Below are positions 45,729 to 56,850 of a stretch of DNA of 64,000 bases, in pieces. How positions within the stretch are numbered: the stretch's first letter is position 1; the number at the start of each line of letters is the position of its first letter. The notes beneath the pieces are model-generated. The model saw only the letters and a program-made list of their open reading frames with translations. It searched no databases and was not told the origin of the DNA. Made by a program: the position numbers and the translations under genes. The stretch is from Pascua guehoae (lineage: Eukaryota > Basidiomycota > Tremellomycetes > Trichosporonales > Trichosporonaceae), in contig BCJX01000015.1 in NCBI GenBank assembly GCA_001600415.1, positions 375,382 to 439,381 on the forward strand, read 5' to 3'.

Positions 45729-48700
45729 ATGGCGAGCGCATTCCCCCCGTCGCAGTCGGGTCGGCATGCCGACCTGAGCTCGCTGATCAGTGTTGGTGAA
45801 GAAGCTGGTGCGAACCGTACCGTCTATCCGTCTGAAGACACGATCGCCGCACTGCTCCATGCTCGCGCCCGCGCCGAGTTCCCGTACACCCGCATCTCGC
45901 CCTCGGGCACCGACTACATTGTCGTCAACCCTCTCCGCACGTTGGCATGTCTCAACGACCAGAGCCGACGAAAGTATGAAGAGGACATTACGCGCACTGA
46001 TGGCGGCAACGGCGGCGAGCCCTTACAGCCCAGCGTGTACGAGCTCGCGGGCCGTGTCTGGCTCCTCATGAGCCGCACCCGCCAGCCTCAGACTGTCGTC
46101 TACCAGTGAGTCTGCGATAGGTTGCAAGTGATCCCGACGCACGCTAACATGTCCTAGCGGCTTGACTGGCTCTGGAAAGTCGACGTCGTCCCGGCATCTC
46201 ACAACACAAATCCTCCAGCTCGCAACCACGACCAAGGCACAGCGCCGCGTCACGGACCAGATCTCGCACCTTCTTACGGTCCTCGAGTCATTTGGCCACT
46301 CCAAGACGCAATTGAATCCCTCTGCCTCCCAACATGGCAAGTACCTCGAGCTCCACTTCTCCCCCGACGGCGAGATTGCTGGCGCAAAGGTCCTCGCCTT
46401 CGGTCTGAACAAGTCCCGCCTTGGCCGTCTCGGCCCCGAGGAACGCACGTTCCATGTATTCTACCAGCTCCTTGCTGGTGCGAGTCCCGACGAGCGCGAG
46501 GAGCTCCGCCTCGACGACCCCGACATGTACGGCCTCCTTGCATCGAGCAACTGCTTTGTTCTCCCCGCTGGACCGTTCTCAGACGACTCGACGCAACTGG
46601 GCGAGCTCCGCGCCGCGTTCGCCTCCCTTGGCTTCAAGGCCAAGCACGTCCGTTCCATCTTCTCCGTCCTCACCGCCATTCTCGTGCTCTCCAACATTAC
46701 ATTTACCGACAACCGCGCGACCGGCTCGCTTGGTATGACGTCTTATGAGGAGCCCACTCAAGTCGTCGAGCGTCACCTCCTCGTCGAAGTCGGCAACCAC
46801 CTCGGCGTCGACCCAGACAATCTCGAGGCAGTGCTCGTCAACCGCACCAAGTGGGTCTCGCACGACCTTGCATCCGTGTTCCTGGACGCAGACGGTGCGG
46901 CGGCGCAGCGCGACTCGCTCATGCGTGACCTGTACGCAATCTTGTTTGCGTTTGTCGTCGAAATGTCCAACAAGCGCCTTGCTCCATCCAACAGCTCGTC
47001 AACTCTTCAGATTGCCCAGCTCGACGTGCCTGGTTACCAGAGCCGCACCCAGACTGCAGAGCCCGGCGACCGCAAGTCTAGCCTGCTCGGGTCTTCTCCA
47101 TTGATCAGTGCCAATGGCCAGAACGGCTTTTACGAGTTTAGCGTCAACTTTACAAACGAGCTCGTTCACTCGTACCTCGTCCGCCGCGCTTTCGAAGACG
47201 ATCTCGCCTGGAACGCCGACGTTTCCGCCGATGGTGTCCGCCTCCCAGCCGTTATCACCATGGATAATGCGGCATGTGTCGAGCTCCTCCGCGGCGGCCT
47301 GCTGGGCTCGGACAAGTTGGCTGCCAGGCCACTTGGTGTCATTGGTGTCATTGCCGACGTGGGCGAGCACTACAAGGGCGAGGAGCGGGATGACATCAAG
47401 GCGCATGCGGTTACCGGTGCTCTTTCGACCTCGTTTGCCAAGCACCCTTCGTTCGTCCCCAACCCGGCTTCAGGTCTCGGCCCCAAGCCGCGGGACGGTG
47501 TCATGTTTGGTATCAACCACTATGCGGGTGCATGCTCATACGACGCAACCGACTTTCTCGACCGCAATGCCGATGTGTTTGACAAGCAGCTTGTGGAGCT
47601 GTTGCGTGGGTCTCACGACTCCTTTGTCACCAAGCTCGTCTCCGGGCCAGCGCTCGCCACCGAGGGCCACCCATTGGACGACAGCATTGTTGTCGAGGCC
47701 CAGGTCTCAATCACGCCTCTACGCACGCCGACACCCCTCGTCAACCGCATTGGCGACGCCGAAGCGCAAGAGTCGACCGAGTGGGCCATTGACGACTCTG
47801 TACCGCAGCCCATCACGGCCCAGCTGAACGCGACTCTTGCGACCGTGTTCTCGACGATTGACCGCAGCCGTGTCTGGGCAGTGCACTGCATTCGTCCAAA
47901 CGACTCCGGACACGCCAACTCGTATGACCGCCGCAGGCTCAAGGCTCAGGTCCGATCGCTCTTGCTCCCTGATCTTGTCAACCGCAGGCAGATTGACTAC
48001 GTTGCCGACTACCCCCTCTCGCAGTTTTGTGTTCGCCACTCGCTCCCAGCGCATGACGTCCACAGCTCGGTCGAGGAGTTTGCGCGCACGCACGGCTGGA
48101 CACCTGGCACCGATTATGCCATTGGCAACGACCGGGTGTGGCTCGCGTGGGGCTCGTGGCGCGAGCAGGAAGACTTGATCCGGTCTACCGAGATTCATCG
48201 CGGTAGCGGCGAGGAGACATTGACCGAGGAGAACAATGAATACGGCGCGTCGACGTACGACCACCACGGGCCTTCCACGTTTGGGCACGGGTACCGCGGC
48301 CAGAGCGCCGACGACCTCGGTGGTCTCCGCGGCGGCGAGAGCATGGACAACCTCCTTGGTCGTACGGGTCCGCGTAACACCACCTATGGCGCCTACTATG
48401 ATAGCCCCGATCCAGGTGCGAGCGCCGAGTGGCTCCCGTCCAAAGACGAAAACCACTTATACGACCCAATGCCCGACCAAAAGGAAGGCGGTGGCGGTGG
48501 CGGCCGTGGGCCGCCCAACGACGACGGGTTCGTTACCAAGGAGAAGGGATCTCACCATGCCACCGAGGTGGTGGCCACCACCAGGGCGCGCCGCTGGTGG
48601 ATCCGCATCACTTGGCTGCTTACGTGGTGGATTCCAAGCTTCCTGCTCAGGACCCTTGGCGGCATGAAGCGACCCGACGTCCGCATGGCTTGGCGCGAAA

Positions 48701-51700
48701 AGGTCGCCATTTGCATGATGATCTTCTTCTTTTGTGGTTTCGTCATCTTTTGGATTATTGGTTTTGGCCAGCTTCTTTGCCCCGACCTGGACAAGGCTTG
48801 GAACGCTGGGCAACTCCAGGCGTTCACCGGCGAGCCAACATACCGCGCTGCTATTGCTGGCAAGGTCTATGACGTGAGTTGTGTGGCGTGAGTGCTATCG
48901 CTAACTCTTAGTTTACCAACTTCTTTGGCGGCACACACGGCGACATTCAAGGCCAGCAGGCAACAAAGACGCTCATGATGCAGTTTGGTGGCTTGGACCT
49001 CACTCGCTACTTCCCGCCACCGCTCACCGTTGCGTGCCCCGAGCTCGTCACCGACGATACCATTGCGCTCATCTATGCCAACTTTACGCCAACGGTTCAG
49101 TACGCAGTACACACGTCGGGCAACCAGCAGTCTGTAACGACGTCAAAGCTCGCCGACGACCACTGGTACTGGAACACGCTTCAGCCGTTCCTTGAAGACC
49201 GGTACAAGGGCACATATGTCTGGGACAAGAGTGACGTCTATTCCCTTGGTAGTTCCGAGACACCAACGTGAGTTTCCATCTACAGCCAACTTGCTGACCC
49301 CCGTCAGATACATTGGCATATACAAAGACCGAGTGTACGATATTAGCGATTACCTTGCTACCCTCAACCGTTACGCGTCAGCGTCTGGCGGACCCAACTA
49401 CCAATTCCTCAACCAGGACATGACCGACTTGTTCCAGCAGAACGCTGGCCAGGACCTTACCAAGCAGATGAACAAGATCTTTGCGACAATGTCGGAAGAG
49501 GACAAGAACGCCCAGCTGAAGTGTCTCGACGCGGTCTTTTATTATGGCAAGACCGACTTCCGCAAGACTCCTCGTTGCACGGTCCAAAACTACATGCTGC
49601 TTGCCTTTTCGATTACCATCATGCTCACCATTTTAGTCAAGTGTACGTACAAGGTGCAACTGGGGCGGGGGTTGGCCGCTAACAGGAACCAGTCTTGGCA
49701 GCGCTTCAATTGGGTAGCAAGCGCAACCCCGAATTGCTCGACAAGTTTGTCATTTGCCAGGTCCCGTGTTACACCGAGGGCGAAGAGTCGCTCAAGCGGA
49801 CCATTGATTCGCTGGCGGTTTTGCAGTACGACGACAAGCGCAAGCTCATCTTCATCATTTGTGACGGCAACATTGTCGGTTCCGGAAACAACCGCCCAAC
49901 GCCTCGTATCGTTCTCGACCTTCTTGGTGTCGACCCCAAACTGGACCCCGAGCCACTGCTGTTCAAGAGTATTGGTGAGGGGAGCAAGCAGCTCAACTAC
50001 GGCAAGGTCTACTCTGGACTTTACGAGACCGAGGGCCACGTCGTGCCGTACGTGGTTGTCGTCAAGGTTGGCAAGCCGACCGAAACCTCGCGTCCCGGTA
50101 ACCGTGGCAAGCGTGACTCGCAGGTCCTTCTCATGCAGTACCTCAACCGCGTTCACTTTGACTCGCCCATGTGCCCCCTCGAGCTCGAAATCTACCACCA
50201 GATGCGCAACGTTATTGGTATCGACCCGACGTTCTACGAATACATTTTCCAGGTCGACGCCGATACGACGGTTACCCCCGAGGCGCTCAATCGTCTCATT
50301 TCGTGCACGGCCGACGACTCGAAGATTATCGGCATTTGCGGAGAGACCAAGATTGCCAACGAGCGCGAGTCGTTCACGACCATGATTCAGGTGTACGAAT
50401 ACTACATTTCCCACCACCTGACAAAGGCGTTCGAGTCCCTGTTCGGCTCGGTCACCTGTCTTCCCGGTTGTTTCTCGGTTTACCGCATCCGCACCGCCGA
50501 CAAGGGCCGGCCCATTATCATCTCGTCGGTCGTTATTGACGACTATGCGGAACCCAACGTCGATACCCTGCACAAGAAGAACCTCTTCTCGCTCGGCGAG
50601 GACCGTTACCTCACGACCCTCATGATGAAACACTTCCCGACCTACAAGATGAAGTTTACGCCCGATGCCATTGCGCACACGATTGCGCCATCGCGCTGGA
50701 GCGTTCTTCTGTCCCAGCGTCGTCGTTGGATCAACTCGACCATCCACAACCTCGCCGAGCTCTTGTTCCTCCCAGAGATGTGTGGTTTCTGTCTGTTTTC
50801 GATGCGCTTCATCGTCTTCATCGACCTCATCGGAACACTGATTCTCCCGGCGACCTGCGTATACCTCGTCTACCTCATTGTCATCTGTTCGATTGGCAAG
50901 GCCCCCGTACCCATCATCTCGATTGCGATGATTGCGGCGGTATACGGTCTCCAGGCAATCATCTTCATCCTCAAGCGCGAGTTTATGCTCATTGGCTGGA
51001 TGGTTGTCTACATTCTCGCGTTCCCCGTCTACTCGCTGTTCCTCCCCGTCTACTCGTACTGGTCCATGGACGACTTCTCATGGGGTAACACACGCCAGGT
51101 CGTTGGTGAGGGTAACAACAAGACGATCGTGTACGACGACGACGAGCGCTTTGACGAGTCTATGATTCCGTACCGTACCTTTAAAGAGTACGAGGCAAAC
51201 GCGTGGGAGACGACGTCGCTGCCGTCGGACAATGAGGAGAAGACTGGATCCGAGTATACTGGTCGTCGTCGCAAGGCGTACAACGACCCCTCGGCACACT
51301 CGTCATGCTCTCACCTGGCGCCAGGTAGCGAGTACCGCGGATCATCCTACTCGTCGCGCGTCCCGTCGCCCGCACCATACATGAATACCGGACCGCGCAT
51401 GCCGTCCGTGATGGGCATGCCTGGATGGGGAGGCCAGGGAAGCATGTACGGCGAGCAGCAGTTTATGCCTCCGATGGCGTTTGGGCCCAATCCGTTTGAC
51501 GCATCGCCCGCCATGTCTGACGGAGCCTCGTTCCGGCAGCCCACCATGTTCTCGCCCTACGCGCCGTCGCCGCTTGCGCCAATGGGTACCGGCGCCAGTC
51601 CGATCACGCCTGGGTTTGGCCTCCAGCCACAGCCGTCGGGCATGTCCCACGGTAGCAACCCCTTCGCCGGTGGCATGCCACCGCCTACTCTGACGGCCAA

Positions 51701-51953
51701 CACGGACGACAATCCCACGGACGGCACGATTCTCAGTGTTCTCCGCACCTACCTCAACACACAGGATCTCATGACTGTGTACGTCTTGCCTGAGCTATTC
51801 CCCAGAGGGTCATTCAGAGGTCATTTTGCTGACATTCTCAGTACGAAGAGATCGGCCCGAGAAGCCATCTACGGACTGTTCCCCAATGCCAACCTCCAGG
51901 CGCGCGCCACATGGCTCAATGAGAACATTGACAAGATTCTTAGCGAGGCGTAA
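45729..51953 (+). CDS. Chitin synthase with N-terminal myosin motor-like domain (class V/VII type)
   Basis: Polymerises UDP-GlcNAc into chitin at the plasma membrane. Six exons join in phase: 45729-46105, 46158-48873, 48912-49267, 49308-49642, 49693-51778 and 51842-51953, giving about 1993 aa. A motor-like domain (residues 1 to about 760) has the P-loop [12 protein letters not shown] (about 126-137) and [15 protein letters not shown]. Membrane segments follow [14 protein letters not shown] and after [20 protein letters not shown] cytochrome-b5-like domain spans about 1015-1140 ([20 protein letters not shown]). The GT2 catalytic domain has QVDADT (1448-1453), [15 protein letters not shown] (1564 on) and QRRRW (1603-1607). 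Then come several TM helices, a Pro/Gly/Met-rich tail and a C-terminal DEK_C domain ending [14 protein letters not shown]. All catalytic signatures are intact. Confidence 0.96.
51779..51841 (+). other. Last intron of the chitin synthase gene, 63 nt, in frame and without a stop
   Basis: Donor GTACGT and acceptor CATTCTCAG split the DEK_C domain between DLMTV and TKRSAREAI. The intron is a multiple of three and free of stops, so reading through would add 21 residues. Splicing is favoured because the joined sequence restores a normal DEK_C domain. Confidence 0.8.
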
Positions 51954-52545
51954 AGCACAGAGTCACGCCGCCGTGCGGCACCTACACACGTTTCACGATT
52001 CATGACCCATCGTAGTACCACCCCAACACCGTAAAGACCGTACCACACTGCATTCCCTGTCGATACGGACCGTCCATAGCAACCCCGGACAATGTTAGCA
52101 TGTATAGGATGGACCTTCTGGTTGGAATGTGGATGGGGTTGCTGTGGCCATTGTGATGGGAATCTTGCAGGAGAGTAATGTCTATGTCGCTCACGGGCAC
52201 AGAATGATTTAAGACAAAGCGCGGTTGGCCGCCAGGCCCAGCGTGGGCTATCGTTAAGTGGTTCCCCGCGTGGTTTGAGCACACCAGCGTGCCAGCGTGT
52301 TGGAACGTGTCCTTGCACCCGAGTCTCGCACGGGATCGTTACGGTAGATGTCGAGTTGTGCTTGCCATGACTGTTTGAAAAACCAAGTGGAGGTGTGTGG
52401 CACCGCGGTGTGGCACCTCCGGGGTGTGGGTGTGTGGCACTTGGGACACCAATTGGCCCCCCCAACGACCACCACTCGAGCCTGCGTGCATTCTGTGTCC
52501 ACAACCGACACAACCTTGCAGAAGCAGAGCAGCCCAAAAAGGCAA
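51954..52545. other. Intergenic region, chitin synthase 3' flank
   Basis: About 590 bp between the chitin synthase stop and the tRNA-Pro. No gene is seen. A short imperfect GTGTGGCACC direct repeat occurs at about 52395-52440. The pol III terminator of the tRNA (TTTTT on minus) is at about 52537-52541. Confidence 0.5.
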
Positions 52546-52650
52546 GGCCCTCGCCCGGATTCGAACCGGGGCCCACTCCCAATCCGGAAGAACTAGCTTA
52601 GGACACTGCTGAACCCTAAGAGAGTATGATAACCACTACACCACGAGAGC
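52546..52650 (-). tRNA. tRNA-Pro(AGG) with intron of about 32 nt
   Basis: On minus: acceptor GCTCTCG pairs fully with CGAGGGC (with G:U). The D-arm is GTGTAGTGGTTATCAT and the anticodon stem CTCTC/GGGAG, with loop TTAGGG giving anticodon AGG. The intron follows position 37. The T-arm CCCGG-TTCGAAT-CCGGG is perfect. Discriminator C73 and a downstream T5 terminator are present. Confidence 0.9.
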
Positions 52651-53010
52651 GCCTTACGTAACTGCTGTGGTGGGTAGCTGTCGGACCGACGAGTGTTTAG
52701 ACGGCTGTTTCATTGTGTAGTTACAGTAGCTTGGGACTGAGCTGAACACGCAGTATGATAGGCAGCGCGATCGGTGATGTGGACACGTTAGAGGGACTCA
52801 CAAGTTTCGTCTGCGCCTGCCTTGGTGGACTGGGGCGGCGGGCATCATGGCCGGGTGTGTGATCGGGTTGGACTGCAGTGACGCCCAACGATCCAGATGA
52901 GGCTCATGACGTTCAGCGCGCTGTCGGCCAAGTGATCTCTAACGTGAGTCCAAACACGTCAAGTAACAGGACGCTCGGCCCACCTCCGGCAGGCAGGGAA
53001 ACTTCAGCAT
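52651..53010. other. Spacer between tRNA-Pro and tRNA-Phe
   Basis: About 360 bp with no gene seen. It is the shared 5' flank of two divergent tRNA genes. Confidence 0.5.
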
Positions 53011-53126
53011 GGAGGGATAGCTCAGTTGGGAGAGCGTACGACTGAAGTGATTCATCTTCGCATCTGCTTCGATGGAATGCTAGCTTGTCATTCGTACGGT
53101 CGGGCGTTCGATCCGCCCTCACTCCA
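53011..53126 (+). tRNA. tRNA-Phe(GAA) with 43-nt intron
   Basis: Acceptor GGAGGGA/TCACTCC with one mismatch (5:68), D-arm AGCTCAGTTGGGAGAGC, anticodon stem TACGA/TCGTA and loop CTGAAG (anticodon GAA). The intron is 53048-53090. T-arm GGGCG-TTCGATC-CGCCC is perfect, with A73 and a T5 run just downstream. Confidence 0.88.
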
Positions 53127-53851
53127 GCTTTTTGGCTTGGGATCAAGGAATCACGGAGGGGGGATGGCAAGCATCATGCCAACAAGGCTGGGCTGCCGAG
53201 GGATGTGGACATCTGCAGGTCGAGGATTGCAAAGCGGCACGCAAGCGACGCAGAAAAGGGTATCGAGAGTGACAGAGCAATGCAGAGGTGACAGTGGTAC
53301 AACTGTATGAACTTGTGCACCGGGGAGGTGCGCCCCTCTGTCGGTGTTTCGGCGTTGCACTCTAGTGGCACCCATGGACCATGCCAACAAGGGATATAGG
53401 AGGTGCCACATTCAAAACCTGGTGGCACTGAGTTTTAAGACAGGAATTCTTTTCGACCAATGGCAGGAAAATCCTGACAACTGCCGGCGGGTTGACATCT
53501 TCACAGCGAGGACATCGAAGTCGAGGCTGAGGGCATCGTTATGGACAACTAGAGTGGGGAAATGTCCAGTTTAAACCTTGCCTGATTGTAGCCCGGGGTT
53601 GGTAGATGCGTCTCCTCCGTGAGTTTACACCTGTATCTGTGAAGAAATGAATTGGGTTCTTTCAGTCAGCCAGTCGGTCCTCCTAGCGTCCAGCATGTCC
53701 GAATGCACGAGAAGGCATAGACTAGCGCGGCCTACCCCACAATCAACCCAAATCCAACTCGCTGATCAATGGAACTGGTCACCGCATCAACGAGAACGGC
53801 ACTGTTTCCAACGCCCTGGCCCGATCCTGGGTGGCTCCATTTCCGGTGTGG
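53127..53851. other. Spacer between tRNA-Phe and tRNA-Ala
   Basis: About 720 bp. No gene is seen; open frames on both strands are short and of random composition. Confidence 0.5.
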
Positions 53852-53932
53852 GGGCGTGTAGCTCAGTTGGTAGAGCGCGTCATTAGCACTGACTAATTGA
53901 CGAGGTCTTTGGTTCGATTCCTAACCCGTCCA
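53852..53932 (+). tRNA. tRNA-Ala(AGC) with 8-nt intron, copy 2
   Basis: Same tRNA body as copy 1 (GGGCGTG acceptor, loop TTAGCA, G3:U70, A73) but with the shorter intron CTGACTAA at 53889-53896. It carries the same 6:67 and 51:63 mismatches. A TTTT terminator follows at about 53936. Confidence 0.83.
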
Positions 53933-54005
53933 CATCTTTTGCTTTTGCTGCTGCACCGGCGTCTATCCTGTGGGCGCACGGTATCTCCTGATGACGGACT
54001 TGTAA

Positions 54006-54085
54006 GGAGGGATAGCTCAGTTGGGAGAGCGTACGACTGAAGCGACTGTGGATTCCATGCCGCAGCCGGCTTTCTTTGTACGGTC
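54006..54085 (+). pseudogene. tRNA-Phe-like pseudogene (3' part lost)
   Basis: The 5' half matches the tRNA-Phe at 53011 exactly through GTACGACTGAAG. A different intron-like insert follows, then TTGTACGGTC. After 54085 the sequence departs: the B-box GTTCGATCC and the proper T-arm are absent. It should not be transcribed as a normal tRNA. Confidence 0.75.
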
Positions 54086-54488
54086 CAGTTGGGCTTGCAA
54101 TCTCTGTCCCTCGAGTGGGCACCGCTCTGCCGATCGTGCGGCATAAAGTATCCAACAAGGCAACCTCGCCCATGTGAGTCTGATATTATCCAAGTCATGG
54201 AACCAGCTCCACTGCGTCTCGGAAAACTTTACTCGACGGGACACGTTACAACCCGTGATAGAGATGAGCGATACTGTGTACCAGTGATAAGGTTGCCACA
54301 GGCTATTCTCGTCACACATGACACCAGACCGCTTCTCTCCATCTCGGTCACAGAAGCCCGTTGGCCGTTGGTTGACTTGTACTAGTGTACAGAATACAGG
54401 CGCAACGATGAACCTCTTCCCACGCGTTCGCCAAGGACCCCTCATATCTCCACTCACTGATACTCCACAACTGCCCAACACCCCCAAA
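54086..54488. other. Upstream region of the secreted cysteine-rich peptide gene
   Basis: About 400 bp, no gene seen. The last 40 bp before the ATG at 54489 are C/A-rich (ACTGCCCAACACCCCC). An in-frame upstream ATG near 54408 would add 27 residues and remove a clean signal peptide, so it is not preferred. Confidence 0.45.
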
Positions 54489-54752
54489 ATGCTGCTCAAA
54501 CCCGCCCTCTTGGCCCTCCTCGCCCTCGTCTCCGCAGACGACAACAAGGCCGCTGAGCGCGACACCACTGTGGCCGGGAACGAGTACATGCCCGCCATCC
54601 CGGCCAGACGCCAGACGTCCCCAAACTGCCGCTTGGCGATCAGCTGTGGCCAGTCCCGGCCATGGTACTTTTGCGCACCCCCGGGGTCCACGTGCTGTGA
54701 TCCCCACCTTGGCGGGAGCGTTCAGTGGCGCAGGTATTGCCCCATAGGGTGA
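54489..54752 (+). CDS. Small secreted cysteine-rich protein with possible Kex2-processed propeptide
   Basis: 87 aa in one frame. Residues 1-16 are a classic signal peptide (MLLKPALLALLALVSA). Residues 17-41 are an acidic/polar stretch without cysteine that ends in a dibasic pair (PARR, 40-41), a plausible Kex2 site. Residues 42-87 hold all six cysteines with spacing C-x5-C-x8-C-x6-CC-x13-C. Cleavage after Arg41 would expose Gln42. I know no family with this exact pattern. A GTGAGT motif overlaps the stop codon (54749-54754), so a further exon that changes the C terminus is possible. It could be an effector, an antimicrobial peptide or a wall-bound protein; none is proven. Confidence 0.6.
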   Translation: MLLKPALLALLALVSADDNKAAERDTTVAGNEYMPAIPARRQTSPNCRLAISCGQSRPWYFCAPPGSTCCDPHLGGSVQWRRYCPIG

Positions 54753-55668
54753 GTGAGGGCTTACGGTACCTGTGCACATGTTTTGCTTGGAAGAGACCAT
54801 TGAGGGTCGGATTTGGCGTCTGACGTACTAGGTACAGGTGCATGCTTGATGTGGAGTGCAGGAAGGTGTAGGTATTGGAGGCTGGTGCTGGCTGGCGAGT
54901 GGAACAAGAAGGACGGTTCGATATGTGCAAAGAAGCTCGTAGCTACTGATGTACGATACCATGCAGAGCGGTGTGGCGCCACACCTTGGGTAACTGGTGC
55001 ACGGCAATATGTACACAAAGGGTAGGCGAGGTGAGAGCTGCGATGTTCGTTCGGTACACTTCTGCTGGAGCGGGTCAGTCCCAGTGTTCGATTTGCATTT
55101 CATCGAGCAGCGACACTGAAGACTGCCAGTCTTTCGGATGGAAATTAACCTGTTCCTCGAACTCCCCTGTCCGGGCAAAGGAGAGCGCGAGCTTTTGGGG
55201 GTGGCACAGATACTTGTACCTTGCCGTTTGAGAAGGCTTTGGTCCGAACTACAGGTGGACCACCTTGTCAAATGATGGACTGGAGTGCAGAGTGGTGAAC
55301 GCTCATGGCGATCGCCACTGTTTGCGTGTGGTGGCGGTATAGGATATGAGTAGGCCTTCAATATGTGGTCAAGTTGGCAAGAAGTTGGCTGTGGTGATCA
55401 GGTGACACAGCACAAGTGAGATGGTGGACTCGGCCTGGACTCCCATCGAGCGCACGCCGAGCAACCTACACGGTATATATACCTTTGTGGCATTTCCTCG
55501 TAATGGTAGCTGCCAACTTGACCTACACCCATTGCCTCAGGCATACTCCAACTAATACATGAGGTCGCTATCCTGACCACCTGACGGCCGGACCGGAGGG
55601 GGCCGGTCTGGTATCGTATCGTGACCGCGCCGGCAAATGTCACCAAGCTGAACAATCTATCGTAGTGG
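54753..55668. other. Intergenic region, no gene seen
   Basis: About 900 bp between the small secreted protein gene and the stop of the F-box-like gene. It contains a possible continuation of the secreted protein gene if the GTGAGT at 54749 is used. Confidence 0.45.
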
Positions 55669-56850
55669 TCAGATGGGTCTCGTGGTATGACTGCCAAAAC
55701 AAATCACCTTGTTGCACACATCGCACAGGATACGCTTCGGGGCCACGGGGGTGCCGAGGCCCTCCCAAACGCCCTCAATCTCCTTTCTGTCCCCGAGTTC
55801 CGCCCACCAATCCTCGACAGTGAGGAAGCGGAGGTTGGAAAACAGAGTCGGGTGTATTGCCGCCGCGCTCGCCCAATGCTTCTTGATGTACGACTCTATG
55901 AGTTGGGCCGTCGCAGGGGTGCGCGGTGCGTTAGGGTCTTCCTCGCCACCAAACTGGCCCGGGTGGGCACGCTCGGTACCGACAATTGTGACCGACCCCT
56001 TGCGCTTCAGGACCTTTATCATGTAGGTGAGAGTATCCTTGATCGACGACGGAAACTCCATACGCATGCCTCCCGGGTTGACCTTGCCATACCTGTCTGG
56101 ATCGAGGACCAGGACCCACTCGCTGATATACCTCGTGTGGGTAATCTCAATCTTGGGCATGTCGTTGGCATCGTAATGGGCCCTGCCGACGACCTCGTCC
56201 CACTTTGCGTGCAGGACATAGCGCCGACACCGGGGCGGAAGCCGGGCGACGAGCTTTCCATAGTTCATCCGCTCGCGTCCCATGTCGAAAAAATCGACCG
56301 CAATCGTCGCCGTGGTCATAAACGCCGCACCAGCCGAGACAAACGGGTACGCGCGGCGGACCGTCTTGACCGACACAAAGTCGCCGACGGCCTTTTTTGC
56401 CGCAGCCTCGTTGAACCCGCTGTAAAAGCCACGGTACCACTTGTTGGGCAGCCAGCGAATGTCGGCAATCTCAACCGCTCGAGGAACGTAGGGCAGCACC
56501 TGCGGGCGGTGAGAGGGAGGCAGGCCACTCGTGTCCGACGGCACCATGTCAAATACGTGCCGACCGGGCTTGTTGGTAATCTCGGGTCTCAGTCCTGCCT
56601 GGATGATAATGTGTTTGAATAGCACACGGTCGGCACGGTCACGAAACTGCCGCGACGCGCCTCGAAACGCCATCAGTCCTTGAATGTTGCAGTAGCTGAA
56701 AATGTAGTCGATGAGGAGTGGGAACGCAGTGTGGTCGATCGTGACGTCAGTGGACGAGGCGGATGGCGTCGAGCCGTCGTTGTCCCGTTGGCCATCGCTG
56801 GGCGGGCTGACGGTACCAGTACGCCGTTTCTTACTCGCGGTTTGGTGCAT
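55669..56850 (-). CDS. F-box-like domain protein
   Basis: Single exon, 393 aa from the ATG at 56850 (MHQTASKKRRTG). An upstream in-frame ATG at 56895 would add 15 residues. After a Ser/Thr-rich leader, residues of the type AFPLLIDYIFSYCNIQGLMAF and RGASRQFRDRADRVLFKHI form an F-box-like N-terminal helix set. The rest has no recognisable repeats. It includes AEIADIRW-type segments, WVLVLDPDRYG and LKRKGSVTIVGTE, and ends with a cysteine pair in ILCDVCNKVIC. Proteins of this plan form large, fast-diverging families in Trichosporonales yeasts (family knowledge). It may act as a substrate adaptor of an SCF ubiquitin ligase, but the target is unknown. Confidence 0.72.
   Translation of the reverse strand: MHQTASKKRRTGTVSPPSDGQRDNDGSTPSASSTDVTIDHTAFPLLIDYIFSYCNIQGLMAFRGASRQFRDRADRVLFKHIIIQAGLRPEITNKPGRHVFDMVPSDTSGLPPSHRPQVLPYVPRAVEIADIRWLPNKWYRGFYSGFNEAAAKKAVGDFVSVKTVRRAYPFVSAGAAFMTTATIAVDFFDMGRERMNYGKLVARLPPRCRRYVLHAKWDEVVGRAHYDANDMPKIEITHTRYISEWVLVLDPDRYGKVNPGGMRMEFPSSIKDTLTYMIKVLKRKGSVTIVGTERAHPGQFGGEEDPNAPRTPATAQLIESYIKKHWASAAAIHPTLFSNLRFLTVEDWWAELGDRKEIEGVWEGLGTPVAPKRILCDVCNKVICFGSHTTRPI

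Noticed and set aside
55687..56622. 311-codon plus-strand frame opposite the F-box-like gene
   Set aside because: Arg/Val/Asp-rich mirror of a real minus-strand coding region. The minus frame carries the F-box-like helix pattern.
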